Notes: generated by a model from the letters alone, not told the origin. 47,410 bases of DNA from a bacterium (GCA_023139105.1 JAGLOF010000065.1:1-47410); one strand, 5' to 3'. Shown: positions 7,913 to 18,407, counted from the first letter of the stretch. Program-made: numbers and translations.

Positions 7913-10900
7913 TTAATACTTTATAATTTTGATTGTATCAATCTTTTCTCCAACTGTGAGTCGGCATATATATACGCCGGCGGCACATTCGCTGCCGTTG
8001 TCATCGCATCCATCCCAATGTGTCAACTGCCAGTTTTTTTCGGAGGATAAATTTTGAATTGTACAAACCTTTTTACCAAGTATATTGAAGATTTCAACCC
8101 GTGGATCACTGGAATTCTTAAGGTAGTAGGGGATAAATGTGATAGAATGAAAAGGATTGGGGAAATTATTTTTCAAGCTGAACTTATCCGGCTCTTTAGT
8201 AATTTGGTCAAGGGGAATAAATTGATTATGAATAAAAAATAATTCATTGCCAATGGAATAATACATGCCGTCGTCATCAAGCAATGCCCGGCTAAAGTGA
8301 TCAGGTAGTTGCATGGCGATTCTCTGCAACTGCGCTTCGGTTTTCGACAGGTCAAAGATAGAGAATTGTGTCCATCCTGCCGCTGTGAGATAATGTGAAC
8401 TTAGTTCTATCTCTGTAAAATTACCGGTAATTCTATGCTGATTAATTAACTTTGGATTCAATATATCTGAATAATCTATGTCAATCAATGTCTGTTGATA
8501 GAGTGGATTCCCTTTAAGATCGGTGAATTCTGATGCAGCAGCATCTGCTATAATTACCAGCCTGTTTTTATCGTAGGCCATCAGAGGTATGGATAGTCCT
8601 CCCCAATTTTGATGGGAATGAATGTTGAGATTTATTGTGCTGAGTAATGTAAGGCTTGTTTTATCAAGCTCATAAATAGATAATCCATTATTTTTAATTG
8701 AAAAGAGATAAGGCCATGCAAAATAGACCTGGTCGCTTGATTCAGAAAATATAAATTGATTGATTAATCCGGGATTTGACAACGTGGAGAGATCCCAGAC
8801 CCTGAGTTCATGATTTGTCAAATCTACGATGTGGTGAGGATCGTCTGTTTTATGTAGTTTTCCAGTGAAATAGGCCTCGGCTGCTGCGTGGTTATGCGCA
8901 GTGCCAGGATAATATAATATACTGTTACCCGTACCGGCAATTAAAGCGTATGTATCCATGTCTAATATATTAGAAAAATTTGATGGGTGGAAGTTTTCTA
9001 ATGTTGTATTGAAAAAAGGTTGTAATGTTAAAGATTTAAGTATTTTATGGAATCTCAGTTGACTGAGCTGGAAGTTATCTGTTGGAAATGTCTGTAGTAC
9101 CAGCTTGTCATTGGTTTGAAATATGTTCGATATTATTTCATTATTTGATATGTCTGTCGGGATTTGAGTCTGTTTGATGTTTTTTGAGAAGAAATTATCA
9201 GGGATTGAGAAAGATAAAGTGTCACTGACCTGATAGGTATGAGAGCCGTTGCCAGCTAGTATTGTCCATTGCCATTTGTCTTTCTGTTTAAATTTATTGT
9301 CTGCCAATGAAATAAAGACACTGGTATCGCTGGTTGTAAGTGAAGCTATATCCTGGCCGATCCATTGAAAGTGATAGCTAAGAGAGTCGTCGTCAAGATC
9401 ATGGGCCTGTGTCCATTTAAAGGTGATTCCCATGTGATCTGCTGTCCATCCATTTATTGGTGACAATAGACTGACATGGCTGGGGGAGTGGTTGAATTCA
9501 ATGTTTGCAGTGGTGCCCATTAATGTAACAGGACGCCCATTACTGTCTTGAAATGAGTGTGGAAACAATCTGATCTTCGTAGTGTCTGATTGCGATTGAA
9601 TTGAGAATTGCATTTGTGCAATTTCTCTAGATCCACCCTTCATCAATGATTCACTGAAACTGCACTGTAGCCGGATCTCTTCAGAGGAAGTAGATTGTGC
9701 TATAATTGTTATGCCCTGTGCCGGTGTGATGTCTACATAATGTAAAGATTCCGGTAGCTTTACTGTGATTATTCCTTCACAGACAGCTTGCCCTGGATTA
9801 GTCAACAGGATTGGCATTATAAAAGTATTGTCCGGATCAACGGTTAGATCAGGCATATGTACTGTGCCTGCGCTGTGATATACTCCTGGCATCACTTTTC
9901 CCATTTCTCTGATTGAGCGAATATCATCCCATATTTTAGGCCCGTTTCCAACCGTGATTGCCACTGCGACATATTGCGTATCTCCCGGAGCCATATCAAA
10001 AGGCCCTGTTGAGATCATGAAGCGTCTGTCGAGTGCATGTATGGGAAGTTCAATCCATCCTGTGCCATGTACAGGATCACCGTTGAATGCCCATTTAGTA
10101 CTCTGTCCAGTTACCGGATTAATTATCGGGTCTCCAAAATTGTCAATACCGAGCATATGATGATATATTTTTTTATTGGTGGAATTAGAAAGGAAATCTG
10201 TCCATCTCATTTCCTGTGTATAATCATTATGTTTATAGATTGGCGGACTCAATGCCTGTACATTCATGAAATTAGTGGTAACACTACCATTTCGGATGGC
10301 AGATTCATTTATCATTGGTATGGAAGGAGTTTCCAGAAACTGCATTGCAACGGCAGTGTTGGTGTACATTCCGTCAACATCTGCATTATAACAATATACC
10401 ATTGAGAGGGTGCTGTCGCTACCCACCAGATCATCATGGGCGTCAAACAACTCACAATCGGTTGGAATGGCAATAACTGCATCATTCCATGTATGACTAC
10501 TTTTATTTATAATCCGCCAGCGCATCATGATGACATCATTCAGTTCTTTCCATGCCCATGATGTTAAATTGATCTCGGCTTTTAATTTATTTCTATTTGG
10601 CTCGTCATTTTGATCGGTAAAAACCGTAAACAGTGTTTGGTCTCCAATATGCTCTGGAGTGCCATCAAAATTGATTGGAGCACCGTATTCTACCGGCCAT
10701 TCCATATAATCTTCTGTATTTTGAAGACTGTCAGCAGTACCAATTTTGTATACCCTAAACTTCGTTGGTGGATTCTGAATAAAATTCCCTTGTGCATCAA
10801 TGGCACTTGGTCGCGCATCACTATGATAATAGTTGAGCATAACGTAGATTGAATCATCGATTATGGCTCCCAGACTAAGACCGGCCATATTTATCATGGC

Positions 10901-11134
10901 CGAATATATCATTGATTTTATTGGGAGCTGTGCGTACTGAAGAGTATTCGGATAGTTTGAGAAAGTGCCATGATTTGAAATTCCCATGGAAAGATTATTT
11001 GCATCGATACATCGTGTATGAAGGTTATCTTGTGTAGTAGATTTATCTGTCCGCTTGTCAGAAATTTGCTCTTCTGTAAAAAGAGGTGTGCAGAAGAAAC
11101 ACAAATACAAGATGATAGTTAAGTTCTTTTTCAA
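7913..11134 (-). CDS. Large secreted protein with C-terminal FlgD-like/T9SS-type sorting domain
   Basis: This 1073-aa exported protein begins at TTG 11134, with AAGGAG six bases upstream, and has a signal peptide ending near FCTPLFT. Residues about 40-440 form a domain of unknown family, rich in aromatic and Asp/Asn residues, resembling secreted FCB proteins. Residues about 445-550 look like a cohesin/Ig-type beta domain (LLTNPGQAVCEGIITVKLP). About 560-655 is fibronectin-III-like (SPINGWTADHMGITFKW). About 680-975 is a beta-rich region with LVIVD-like repeats. The last 85 residues are a sorting domain: NFPNPFHSITFIPY, VEIFNILGKKV, the DNGSECAAGVYICRL segment and a basic end. Such domains direct type IX secretion or surface attachment. 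The ligand is unknown. The PorV/PorQ-like gene at 24783 could belong to the same export route. Confidence 0.85.
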   Translation of the reverse strand: MKKNLTIILYLCFFCTPLFTEEQISDKRTDKSTTQDNLHTRCIDANNLSMGISNHGTFSNYPNTLQYAQLPIKSMIYSAMINMAGLSLGAIIDDSIYVMLNYYHSDARPSAIDAQGNFIQNPPTKFRVYKIGTADSLQNTEDYMEWPVEYGAPINFDGTPEHIGDQTLFTVFTDQNDEPNRNKLKAEINLTSWAWKELNDVIMMRWRIINKSSHTWNDAVIAIPTDCELFDAHDDLVGSDSTLSMVYCYNADVDGMYTNTAVAMQFLETPSIPMINESAIRNGSVTTNFMNVQALSPPIYKHNDYTQEMRWTDFLSNSTNKKIYHHMLGIDNFGDPIINPVTGQSTKWAFNGDPVHGTGWIELPIHALDRRFMISTGPFDMAPGDTQYVAVAITVGNGPKIWDDIRSIREMGKVMPGVYHSAGTVHMPDLTVDPDNTFIMPILLTNPGQAVCEGIITVKLPESLHYVDITPAQGITIIAQSTSSEEIRLQCSFSESLMKGGSREIAQMQFSIQSQSDTTKIRLFPHSFQDSNGRPVTLMGTTANIEFNHSPSHVSLLSPINGWTADHMGITFKWTQAHDLDDDSLSYHFQWIGQDIASLTTSDTSVFISLADNKFKQKDKWQWTILAGNGSHTYQVSDTLSFSIPDNFFSKNIKQTQIPTDISNNEIISNIFQTNDKLVLQTFPTDNFQLSQLRFHKILKSLTLQPFFNTTLENFHPSNFSNILDMDTYALIAGTGNSILYYPGTAHNHAAAEAYFTGKLHKTDDPHHIVDLTNHELRVWDLSTLSNPGLINQFIFSESSDQVYFAWPYLFSIKNNGLSIYELDKTSLTLLSTINLNIHSHQNWGGLSIPLMAYDKNRLVIIADAAASEFTDLKGNPLYQQTLIDIDYSDILNPKLINQHRITGNFTEIELSSHYLTAAGWTQFSIFDLSKTEAQLQRIAMQLPDHFSRALLDDDGMYYSIGNELFFIHNQFIPLDQITKEPDKFSLKNNFPNPFHSITFIPYYLKNSSDPRVEIFNILGKKVCTIQNLSSEKNWQLTHWDGCDDNGSECAAGVYICRLTVGEKIDTIKIIKY

Positions 11135-11299
11135 TTTGATCTCCTTCAGAATGGAATAGTCTAAAATTAAAAAAAACTTGAGTTCAAGTATATAAATGCA
11201 GAGATGGGTGAAATAAGGAATTACTAAAAATATACTGTGTTAAAGTGAAAATATTATAATTAATGTAGTATAAGAATTATAGGAAAGTCAAGTTGTTTG

Positions 11300-12025
11300 T
11301 TAGAATTTATTCAATGCAGGATTGTTATTAGAAATGATTTCTTCAACAGCAGATGTTCTTCCCAAGAAATTTTGCGTAACGTACAGGGCATCAATTTTTT
11401 CGTGCTTGCCTTTGGCCACGCCAATACCAATATGTGTAAAAGTTTTTTCAAGAAGATTGGCCTTATGCCCGGGAGAGAGCATCCAATTATTCACCATAGC
11501 TTTGGCAAAGCGATCATAACTTTGTGGAAGTACTTCACGTTCACCGTGGGAATAGTAATAATGAATTTTACCATCTTTCCATCTCTTTATATATGGGATA
11601 CCGGCAAGGTGTAAAATGTAATCTACGGCAATATTCTCACCGTATTTATTACCGGGCAGATCGATTCCAGCATTTTTTAAGCGATCCGTCAGCCTTCTTG
11701 AATATGGGTTTGGGGAGATATGTCCGAATGTTGTCAAAAGTGCCATCTCACCACTATGCCCTCTGGCACATTCTGTTAATTTTTTGTGTGGAACAAGTTC
11801 TTTTAATCCGTATCGCTGTCGTTGAATATTAGTATAATAGCGAATGGCTGCTTCCATTAATTCCGTATCAATATGCTTGATGTTAATGGCCTTTTCCAGT
11901 CCCGGAGGTTTGACAAGAACAAAATCATTATCAGATTTGACATTATCAGGAGATAGTAAAATCCATGTTATCATTAATACAAGTACTTGGTATGAAGTAT
12001 GTTTTTTAAAAAATTTAATGTTCAC
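11300..12025 (-). CDS. Secreted CAP-domain (SCP/PR-1) protein
   Basis: This 241-aa protein has an N-terminal signal segment (YQVLVLMITWILLSP) and one CAP domain. Motifs are YTNIQRQRYGLKELV, LTECARGHSGEMA, GHISPNPYSRRL, YGENIA near the middle, and MLSPGHKANLLEKTFTHIGIG with VTQNFLG at the end. CAP domains carry a conserved His/Glu cavity; bacterial members are secreted or spore- and wall-associated and few have known activities. It stands between the two giant surface proteins, all on the minus strand, with about 340 bp of upstream DNA carrying a possible promoter (12081-12108). It has no sorting domain, so it may remain periplasmic. Confidence 0.9.
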   Translation of the reverse strand: MNIKFFKKHTSYQVLVLMITWILLSPDNVKSDNDFVLVKPPGLEKAINIKHIDTELMEAAIRYYTNIQRQRYGLKELVPHKKLTECARGHSGEMALLTTFGHISPNPYSRRLTDRLKNAGIDLPGNKYGENIAVDYILHLAGIPYIKRWKDGKIHYYYSHGEREVLPQSYDRFAKAMVNNWMLSPGHKANLLEKTFTHIGIGVAKGKHEKIDALYVTQNFLGRTSAVEEIISNNNPALNKF

Positions 12026-12362
12026 TTGTGGATATCTCCGTGGTGATATGTTGTTATAAGTGTTGTATATATGACTATTAAATATAATAAAGTTTCACTT
12101 GGTTCCAATGTTTTTTAATATCGGCCAATACTACTTATAGTGGATACAGAAGTTAATCAATCGATATTGAAATCGAAAGCAGTAGAATTTAACAGATATT
12201 ATCTACTCAAAATTATATATAGTATGATTTTTCCACACAGGCTACATAGCTTTGTAGGGAAGAAGCCAGGTCGGCTTATTCATGAAATGATGTAATTTGC
12301 TATTTGCTATTTGTTATTTGTCTTTTATCTTTTGGTATTTGTCTTTTGAAATTTGCCATTTG
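12026..12362. other. Intergenic region between CAP and giant-protein genes
   Basis: No gene is visible in these 337 bp. They hold the candidate promoter at 12081-12108 and, at the far end, the ATTTG-type repeat at 12293-12366. A short stretch at about 12266-12290 (CAGGTCGGC then TTATTCAT) resembles words at 24428-24458. Confidence 0.5.
12081..12108 (-). promoter_or_regulatory. Putative promoter for CAP-domain gene
   Basis: On the minus strand TTGGAA (12108-12103) and TATATT (12086-12081) are separated by 16 bp, 56 bp upstream of the start at 12025. The -10 hexamer is identical to those of the candidates at 7787 and 18552. Confidence 0.35.
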
Positions 12363-12366
12363 TCAC
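12293..12366. repeat. Degenerate ATTTG(C/T) short-period repeat
   Basis: About nine imperfect units of 7-10 bp, each built on ATTTGC, ATTTGT or TTTTG-like words, run up to and slightly into the 3' end of the 1598-aa protein gene (its stop lies at 12363-12365). The units are diverged, so this is not a clean microsatellite. No function can be read from it. Confidence 0.6.
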
Positions 12367-15300
12367 TTAGTATAGACCATGCGCTTGATCTTGCGCCAGT
12401 TGTCACTTTCAATTACATATAAATATATGCCGGCAGGCAGATTTTCCGGATGCCACTGTAGTTCATGATAACCAGCGGCCTTGATTTCATCTATCAATAC
12501 CTCAATTTTCTGGCCCAGTACATTGAATACACTAATTGTAACAGGGCCGGCAATGGGTAGTCCAAAGCGTATGGTTGTTGCCGGATTGAATGGATTAGGA
12601 TAGTTGGCAAAGAGTTCAAATTCTCCCGGGCAGGAAGATAATAACTCATCTTCAACAGCAGTATCAATACTGTGGATAGTGAGGGTGTCGGATATAGATG
12701 CACCTTCAGGATCCGTGGCTGTAAAGATAAAATTCAACTCTCCAAAGTATTTGTCGCCCTTTATTGATGCAATATGCGGATAGTGTGAGATTGATATGGT
12801 AATGGGTTGTGCCTCTAATAATTTTACAGACCAGCTCAATAGTGAGTCTGCATGATCCTCATCATATATATACTCATCCAGAGTAAGGGTGAATGAGAGG
12901 CTGTCCATGTCACTAATGACGGGATCCGGAAGTGCGTGTATAAATTGAGGTATATCATTTATCCCGGTTATCTGTATGTTTACAGTAGCAGTATCACTCA
13001 ATTCACCGTCTGAGACATGAACATCAAATTGTGCCTGTAGAACTCCTTCGGGAGGTCGGCCCAATATTGTCTTACCGGAAACAGCCATCCACGTTGGTAT
13101 GTTCAGGTATCTTATAATCATTCCCGGACCATCAGGATCTGATGCGGTAGCAGTGTAGACAAGTGTTTCGCCCTCTGTGCCCTGTAAATTGAGAGCGGAA
13201 CTAATTACGGGTTTATCGTTAATCGGCTGAACTGTTAAAGTAAATGTTTGAGCACTGTCAATATCTCCGTCACTGACTCTTACAGTGATATGCGTTTCTC
13301 CGAAAGCGTCCGGCAATGGTGTCAATGTGATTGTCGGTGAATCACCAGTGGAAATACTTATATTTGCTTCGGTTATTATACTTACATCCTCTATCTCAAA
13401 TGATAGATTGAGTTGCTCAACTGATGTTTCCAGATCACTGTATATCAGAGGGATGCCGATTATTGCTGTGTCTTCATTTGTTATTTGATTACTTATAGCA
13501 GCTATTACAGGCCTGTCATTCACAGGTGCTACAGTTAATAAGAATTCTATGTTGCTGTTTGCAGTGCCATCATCTACCAGGAGCCGGATTCTGGTCTGTC
13601 CAAAGGCATTTGCCTTGGGTACGATGCAAAGTGTCCGATTATCATTTGTTCCATTAATAATAATATCACGATGTGCCACTAGATTTGTATCTGAAGAAGT
13701 AGCAATAAAAACAAGCTCATTAGCCGGTGTCTCTTCATCATAAACTGTAAATTCCAGTTGATCTATCTGGCCGTCTTCAGGGATAACTTGATCTGCAATC
13801 TCAGAGATAGATGGCAGGTCGTTTACCGATGAGAATGTGATTGATATTATTTTCTCAACACGATAGTCATTGTCTTCAGCTATTACCTTAAAAGTTGTAT
13901 TCTGAGTGTCATTGCCGGGAGTACCGGTAATTATTGTGCCATCTACTGTGCACCATGATGGAATATCTTCAAAAGAGAGCTGCACTACATCTCCATCTTC
14001 ATCTGTAGCTGTTGCCGTATATGAAAAAGGTTGATCTTCAATCACTTCAATAGTCTCGGAAGATGTGATAACAGGTGCATGTGTAGTAACAGAGAAGTAG
14101 ATATGTTCTGAAATACGCTTGTTACCGGCCTGGTCAAATGCCGCTACTTTCCAATAATGCTGGCCGTTCTCCATTGGTTCTACAACTGTGAAGACAGTAT
14201 CCTGAATTCCCAGGTCTGCTGTAATGCGATTTCCGTCAAGGTAGAATTCAAAATTTGCAAATCCTGAAAGAGCATCATCGGTTGACTGCCATTTAAAAGC
14301 AGGACGATTTGAGTTGAGATCGATTCCTGCTTCAGGAGTGATAAGGGTAAAGGGAAGAGGTGGTGTCACGTCGGCAATTAATGTCCTGATTGCAGATGTA
14401 TTATGATTGCCTGCATTGTCAAATACTTGTACCTGCCATGTATGAACATCCTCTGAAAGATCTGTAGTTAATGTAATGTCGGTTGCAGTTACAGGGTCAT
14501 CGTATGGCTGTCCGTCAATCAATATTTGATAGTGCTCAATACCCGCTTGTATATCACTTGATGCAGTCCAGCTAAGTGTCGGTGTGAGCGTGCCCAGCTT
14601 GGCATTTTCTAAAGGAAGAAGTAGTTGAGGTACAGTCGGTGCATTTAAGTCAATATGAAATGTATAAGTGGATTGAGAAAATTGTACATTACCAAGAAGG
14701 TCAACGGCTTCAACTTTCCATGTGTGGCTTCCTTCTGTCAGTGCCAGGTCACCGGGTAATATATATGTAATAGCAGATGCAGATAGATGATCAGCTTTGA
14801 GTTGATCATCAATATAGAGATTGTAGTGAGACAGGCCAATTCCCGTATCAACAGAGGCTGTCCATGTAAAATCCGGTGTTGTATCATTCAACCATGATGT
14901 ATCGTCAGGACTGATCAATGTAAAAGCCTGTGGAGCAACCGGGTCGATTGAAAAGATACGGGCTGCTGAACTGCGTACATTTCCCACAAGATCAAAAGCT
15001 TCTACATACCAGGTGTGTGTGCCGGGTTCAAGTTGATCAAGCATATATTCTGTGGTTGAGGCATCCGGTTCACCCATGAGTTGATTATTTATATAGAGTC
15101 TGTATCCTGCAAGGCCTGATTCTGAATCAGAGGAGGCACCCCATTGAAAGTTTATTGATGTGCTGCGGCTCCACAAACCATTATCAGGATTGATAAGTTG
15201 AAATGCAGTCGGCGGATCATGATCAGCCGATGCATTGAAGCTCCAGGTCTGTATGCTTTCACTAATCTGGCCGGCATTGTCAATAGCTTTGACCATCCAC

Positions 15301-17159
15301 GTATGATCACCACCGGCAAGGGGAGCTGTATGAACATAGACGGTATCGGTAATATTCTCACCAAGCAGCTCTGCATCCATCCATACCTGATAGGATATTG
15401 GCATAGATTGAGTATCTGTTGTTGTTCTCCATTTAAACAGAGGTTCAAGGTTGGTGAGAGCACCGTCAGAGGGCGATATAAGGTTGAAGGCCGGCGGCGG
15501 TTCCGAATCAACAGAGAAAGCTGGGCTGTAGTAGCGTGCCAGTAGATCTCCCTGATTGTTGAATGCCTGTATTTCAATCATCGCATCTGAACTTGTTACG
15601 TCTTGCGGTGTCCATGAAAATTGATATGCATCTGCCAGTACATTGTCTGCAATAAGCTGGTCAAAATTTTGACCGCCATCTGTAGATAGATGCAGACTTA
15701 CATGATTAATCAGGTGTGATGCAGGCTCAATATTCCAGTTGATATTGGAGGGTTGGCCGCCGGACAATTGGACGCCAGATTCCGGTGATGTTATGGAAAG
15801 TGCCTGATTGATATGTTGGGAGAAAATGGCATTTGCGCTGTCACGGCCATCCTGCCAGATAATTATAAAACCACCTGATCCGTCTGTGATGGTTTTCAGA
15901 GATTGCTGAGTTCCATCGAAATCTACCATGGGAAGGCCTGTTGAAGCTTCCAGAAGAGTACCATTGTTGGCGACATGTTGATAAAAAATATTTATATCTG
16001 ATCCGCTGCGATTGTCATTCCAGCATATCCATACTCCGCCAGATCCATCAGCAACAAGAACAGGTGAGTATTGATACTGTGCTTCGGTATTAATTGCCAG
16101 TCCGTCAAGAGGCCATAGAATTTCTCCGGCAGCATTCATTTTTTGTGCATAAATGTCGTAGTGTGTTCTGTTGTCTGTCCAGGAGAAATAGAGATCATTT
16201 TGACTGTCTGTAGCCATTTGTACTGCTAGCTGAGAGCCTCCGGCGCTTGTAACGGGAATTCCGTCAACAGTCCAGGCAGCAATACCATCGCTGGCAATAA
16301 GCTGGGCATAAATATCATTATTGTCATTCCGCTGATCTTCCCAGCAGAGTGCAAATCCATCTTCAGTTACAAGTGCATCTTTTATAAATTGATCATTACT
16401 GTCCAGGCAGATACCAACTCCGTCAGCGGCCCATTGTGCACTGCCATTGCCATTTATGTATTGTGCATAAACATCGTATCCACCATTGCGAGAATCCTGC
16501 CATGCCAGGTAAGCCCCTTCTGCGCCGTCAGAAGCAATAATAAGCTCTGACTGACTGGCAGTAGCGTTGCAAACAGCTATACCATTCACTGTCCACAATG
16601 CCTGCATCTGATTGTCCAGGCGCTGTGCGTAGATGTCTTTGTATGAATCTGTACGTTTATCTGACCATGCAACTATGACTCCTCCCTGTGTATCAGTAGT
16701 CATTTTTACATGATTTTGTTCTCCGCTTGCATTGCAGACTATGATGCCGCCCACAGCACCTTGTGGAGCACCATTACTATTAAAATGTTGCAACATGATA
16801 TCGCCTGTAACTTCATCATGCCAGGCAACAAAGACGCCATCTTGTCCATCAAATTCCACTGCCGGATACCTTTGATCACCACTGGCAGATGAAACAACTA
16901 TTCCGTTAAGGCCCCATTGAGCTTGACCGTCAGCATTATAATGCTGTGTATATATATCATAATCTCCCAGTGAGTTGTTTTCCCACGTCATAAAGAAGCC
17001 GCCATCTCCATCCGACTTTATTTGGTGATGAGAGAAAGAAGAATTAGTCACTACAAGAGATTTTCCATTCTCAGTCCACTGCAATTGTGCAGCTAACGGC
17101 AGGATGTTGAATAATGCCAAAGACAAGGCTAAATAATTGATTAAACGACTGTTCTTCAT
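12363..17159 (-). CDS. Giant modular surface protein: propeller, Ig/FN3 and cadherin-like repeats, sorting domain
   Basis: This 1598-aa exported protein has a signal peptide ending LPLAAQ. Residues about 25-440 contain eight repeats of about 50 aa with the pattern W-x-D-x-R...YDIYAQ...W...G, probably a beta-propeller. Five fibronectin-III/Ig-like repeats of about 95 aa follow, each opening with a PPxAFxLISPxDG-like segment and containing HTWxVxAxDxAGN. Then come about five cadherin-like/dystroglycan-type domains (EDQPFSYTATATDEDGD, NDLPSISEIADQ, NDRPVIAAISNQ, NDKPVISS). The last 85 residues are a sorting domain with NYPNPFNPATTI, VFNVLGQKI, LPAGIYLYVI and a basic tail. It is likely displayed on or released from the cell surface by a type IX-like route. 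GGGGAG lies ten bases before the ATG. Adhesion is a reasonable guess, not shown. Confidence 0.88.
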   Translation of the reverse strand: MKNSRLINYLALSLALFNILPLAAQLQWTENGKSLVVTNSSFSHHQIKSDGDGGFFMTWENNSLGDYDIYTQHYNADGQAQWGLNGIVVSSASGDQRYPAVEFDGQDGVFVAWHDEVTGDIMLQHFNSNGAPQGAVGGIIVCNASGEQNHVKMTTDTQGGVIVAWSDKRTDSYKDIYAQRLDNQMQALWTVNGIAVCNATASQSELIIASDGAEGAYLAWQDSRNGGYDVYAQYINGNGSAQWAADGVGICLDSNDQFIKDALVTEDGFALCWEDQRNDNNDIYAQLIASDGIAAWTVDGIPVTSAGGSQLAVQMATDSQNDLYFSWTDNRTHYDIYAQKMNAAGEILWPLDGLAINTEAQYQYSPVLVADGSGGVWICWNDNRSGSDINIFYQHVANNGTLLEASTGLPMVDFDGTQQSLKTITDGSGGFIIIWQDGRDSANAIFSQHINQALSITSPESGVQLSGGQPSNINWNIEPASHLINHVSLHLSTDGGQNFDQLIADNVLADAYQFSWTPQDVTSSDAMIEIQAFNNQGDLLARYYSPAFSVDSEPPPAFNLISPSDGALTNLEPLFKWRTTTDTQSMPISYQVWMDAELLGENITDTVYVHTAPLAGGDHTWMVKAIDNAGQISESIQTWSFNASADHDPPTAFQLINPDNGLWSRSTSINFQWGASSDSESGLAGYRLYINNQLMGEPDASTTEYMLDQLEPGTHTWYVEAFDLVGNVRSSAARIFSIDPVAPQAFTLISPDDTSWLNDTTPDFTWTASVDTGIGLSHYNLYIDDQLKADHLSASAITYILPGDLALTEGSHTWKVEAVDLLGNVQFSQSTYTFHIDLNAPTVPQLLLPLENAKLGTLTPTLSWTASSDIQAGIEHYQILIDGQPYDDPVTATDITLTTDLSEDVHTWQVQVFDNAGNHNTSAIRTLIADVTPPLPFTLITPEAGIDLNSNRPAFKWQSTDDALSGFANFEFYLDGNRITADLGIQDTVFTVVEPMENGQHYWKVAAFDQAGNKRISEHIYFSVTTHAPVITSSETIEVIEDQPFSYTATATDEDGDVVQLSFEDIPSWCTVDGTIITGTPGNDTQNTTFKVIAEDNDYRVEKIISITFSSVNDLPSISEIADQVIPEDGQIDQLEFTVYDEETPANELVFIATSSDTNLVAHRDIIINGTNDNRTLCIVPKANAFGQTRIRLLVDDGTANSNIEFLLTVAPVNDRPVIAAISNQITNEDTAIIGIPLIYSDLETSVEQLNLSFEIEDVSIITEANISISTGDSPTITLTPLPDAFGETHITVRVSDGDIDSAQTFTLTVQPINDKPVISSALNLQGTEGETLVYTATASDPDGPGMIIRYLNIPTWMAVSGKTILGRPPEGVLQAQFDVHVSDGELSDTATVNIQITGINDIPQFIHALPDPVISDMDSLSFTLTLDEYIYDEDHADSLLSWSVKLLEAQPITISISHYPHIASIKGDKYFGELNFIFTATDPEGASISDTLTIHSIDTAVEDELLSSCPGEFELFANYPNPFNPATTIRFGLPIAGPVTISVFNVLGQKIEVLIDEIKAAGYHELQWHPENLPAGIYLYVIESDNWRKIKRMVYTK

Positions 17160-17340
17160 ATTTTGTATTACTCCCCGGATACTTATACATAGGCAATACC
17201 TATATTTGCAAATTTTATACCAGTCAGATTATACAAAAAATTTGAGAGGATGCCTTATAAAATATGCGTATTATACCGAGGTGTAACTTATTGTTTTATT
17301 GTTATTTGAAGCGAATATGATATTGAGGAGTAGTGAGAGA

Positions 17341-17374
17341 TAAAAAAAACCGTCAGGCAATTTTTACCTGACGG
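17341..17374 (-). terminator. Rho-independent terminator after the TPR lipoprotein gene
   Basis: A perfect 8-bp stem, CCGTCAGG (17350-17357) with CCTGACGG (17367-17374), has a 9-nt loop. On the minus strand it is followed by a run of eight T. It lies 43 bp past the stop at 17418 and probably separates that transcript from the giant-protein gene. Confidence 0.8.
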
Positions 17375-17417
17375 GTGTCATAGAGTACCAATGTGTTTCA
17401 AAATGAAAATATAGAGG

Positions 17418-18407
17418 TTATTTCCGTTTACGTCCCCAGAATTTTTCCATTTTCTTTTTAAGTACCTTCAATTCACCCACTTTTTTGAGAGATCTATTAG
17501 CATATGGCCCGGATGGATCCAGGTCATAGGCCTTCTGGAAGGCATTAATAGCATTTCCATACTCTTTTTTATCCTTTTTTTCATAGCTCAGGCCTATAAA
17601 ATAGTATGGCTCCGGTGCTTGTTCGCGGTAACTTGATGCATAACCCAGTGCTTCAATAGCCTGCCATAATTTTTTTAAAGCACCTGTTTTATAGACATGT
17701 TTACCGGATTCATAAAATTGCCGTCCTTCTAGTAGGTATTTATAATAAAGGCCATCCAGGTTGTTGGCTTCTAATTTGATTAAACGATTAATCAAATTAG
17801 AAGCCTTTTTTAGTCGACCTTTTCCATATGCCTTTTCTGCATTGACAAGTAGAGTTGATGCTGATTTCTGTCGTTCTTTTATTTTTCTAAGCTGTGGGTT
17901 TATTTTCAGTGTATCTCTACCTGATGTCAGTAATTTTTCATAATTTTGAGCAGCTTCGTTTAAACGACCGAGTTTGAAATTGAGATCAGCAAGAATTCTT
18001 GTAATAGATAAATTTTCGGGATCAAATTCCTGAGCCAGTCCATACCATTTAAGAGCTATACGTCCACGGTCTTCAGCCTCGGCACTCTTACCCATGGCCC
18101 CATAGATCAGGCTGTATTCCTGATTGATTTTATCACCGGAAAGACCACGTTTTTTCGCCAGATTCATTGTCATCATAGCCTGCCTGAGGGAATCGGTGTG
18201 CCGATGTGTCAAAGAGAGAAGAAGATAAGCATTATAGTTACATGTGTCTGCGGCAATGGATTCCCGGCATAATCTCCTGGTCAGTGTATAGTCTTCCATG
18301 TCGAAGGCGGTTTGTGCTTGTTTCAACTGTGTTGTTGCACAACCTATTAGTAGAATTAATAAAATTGCCGTAATTGACTGAATCAGGTTTTTGTAATTTT
18401 TATGCAT
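17418..18407 (-). CDS. TPR-repeat lipoprotein
   Basis: This 329-aa protein has a lipoprotein signal (SITAILLILLIGC, lipobox Cys near residue 22) followed by helix-turn-helix TPR units, e.g. YNAYLLLSLTHRHTDSLRQA, ALKWYGLAQEFDPENLSITR, YEKLLTSGRD and NAINAFQKAYDLDPSGPYA. It ends in a strongly basic tail (KKMEKFWGRKRK). TPR lipoproteins serve as scaffolds for envelope complexes; the partner is unknown. The frame is open to 18533, but ATG 18407, preceded by AGGA at 8 bp, puts the signal peptide at the start. A terminator follows at 17341-17374. Residues about 225-255 include a second, Asn/Leu-rich repeat. Confidence 0.85.
   Translation of the reverse strand: MHKNYKNLIQSITAILLILLIGCATTQLKQAQTAFDMEDYTLTRRLCRESIAADTCNYNAYLLLSLTHRHTDSLRQAMMTMNLAKKRGLSGDKINQEYSLIYGAMGKSAEAEDRGRIALKWYGLAQEFDPENLSITRILADLNFKLGRLNEAAQNYEKLLTSGRDTLKINPQLRKIKERQKSASTLLVNAEKAYGKGRLKKASNLINRLIKLEANNLDGLYYKYLLEGRQFYESGKHVYKTGALKKLWQAIEALGYASSYREQAPEPYYFIGLSYEKKDKKEYGNAINAFQKAYDLDPSGPYANRSLKKVGELKVLKKKMEKFWGRKRK

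Noticed and set aside
11170..11190. CTTGAACTCAAG palindrome with T-run as terminator upstream of the 1073-aa gene
   Set aside because: The loop would be two bases only, so no stable hairpin is expected.
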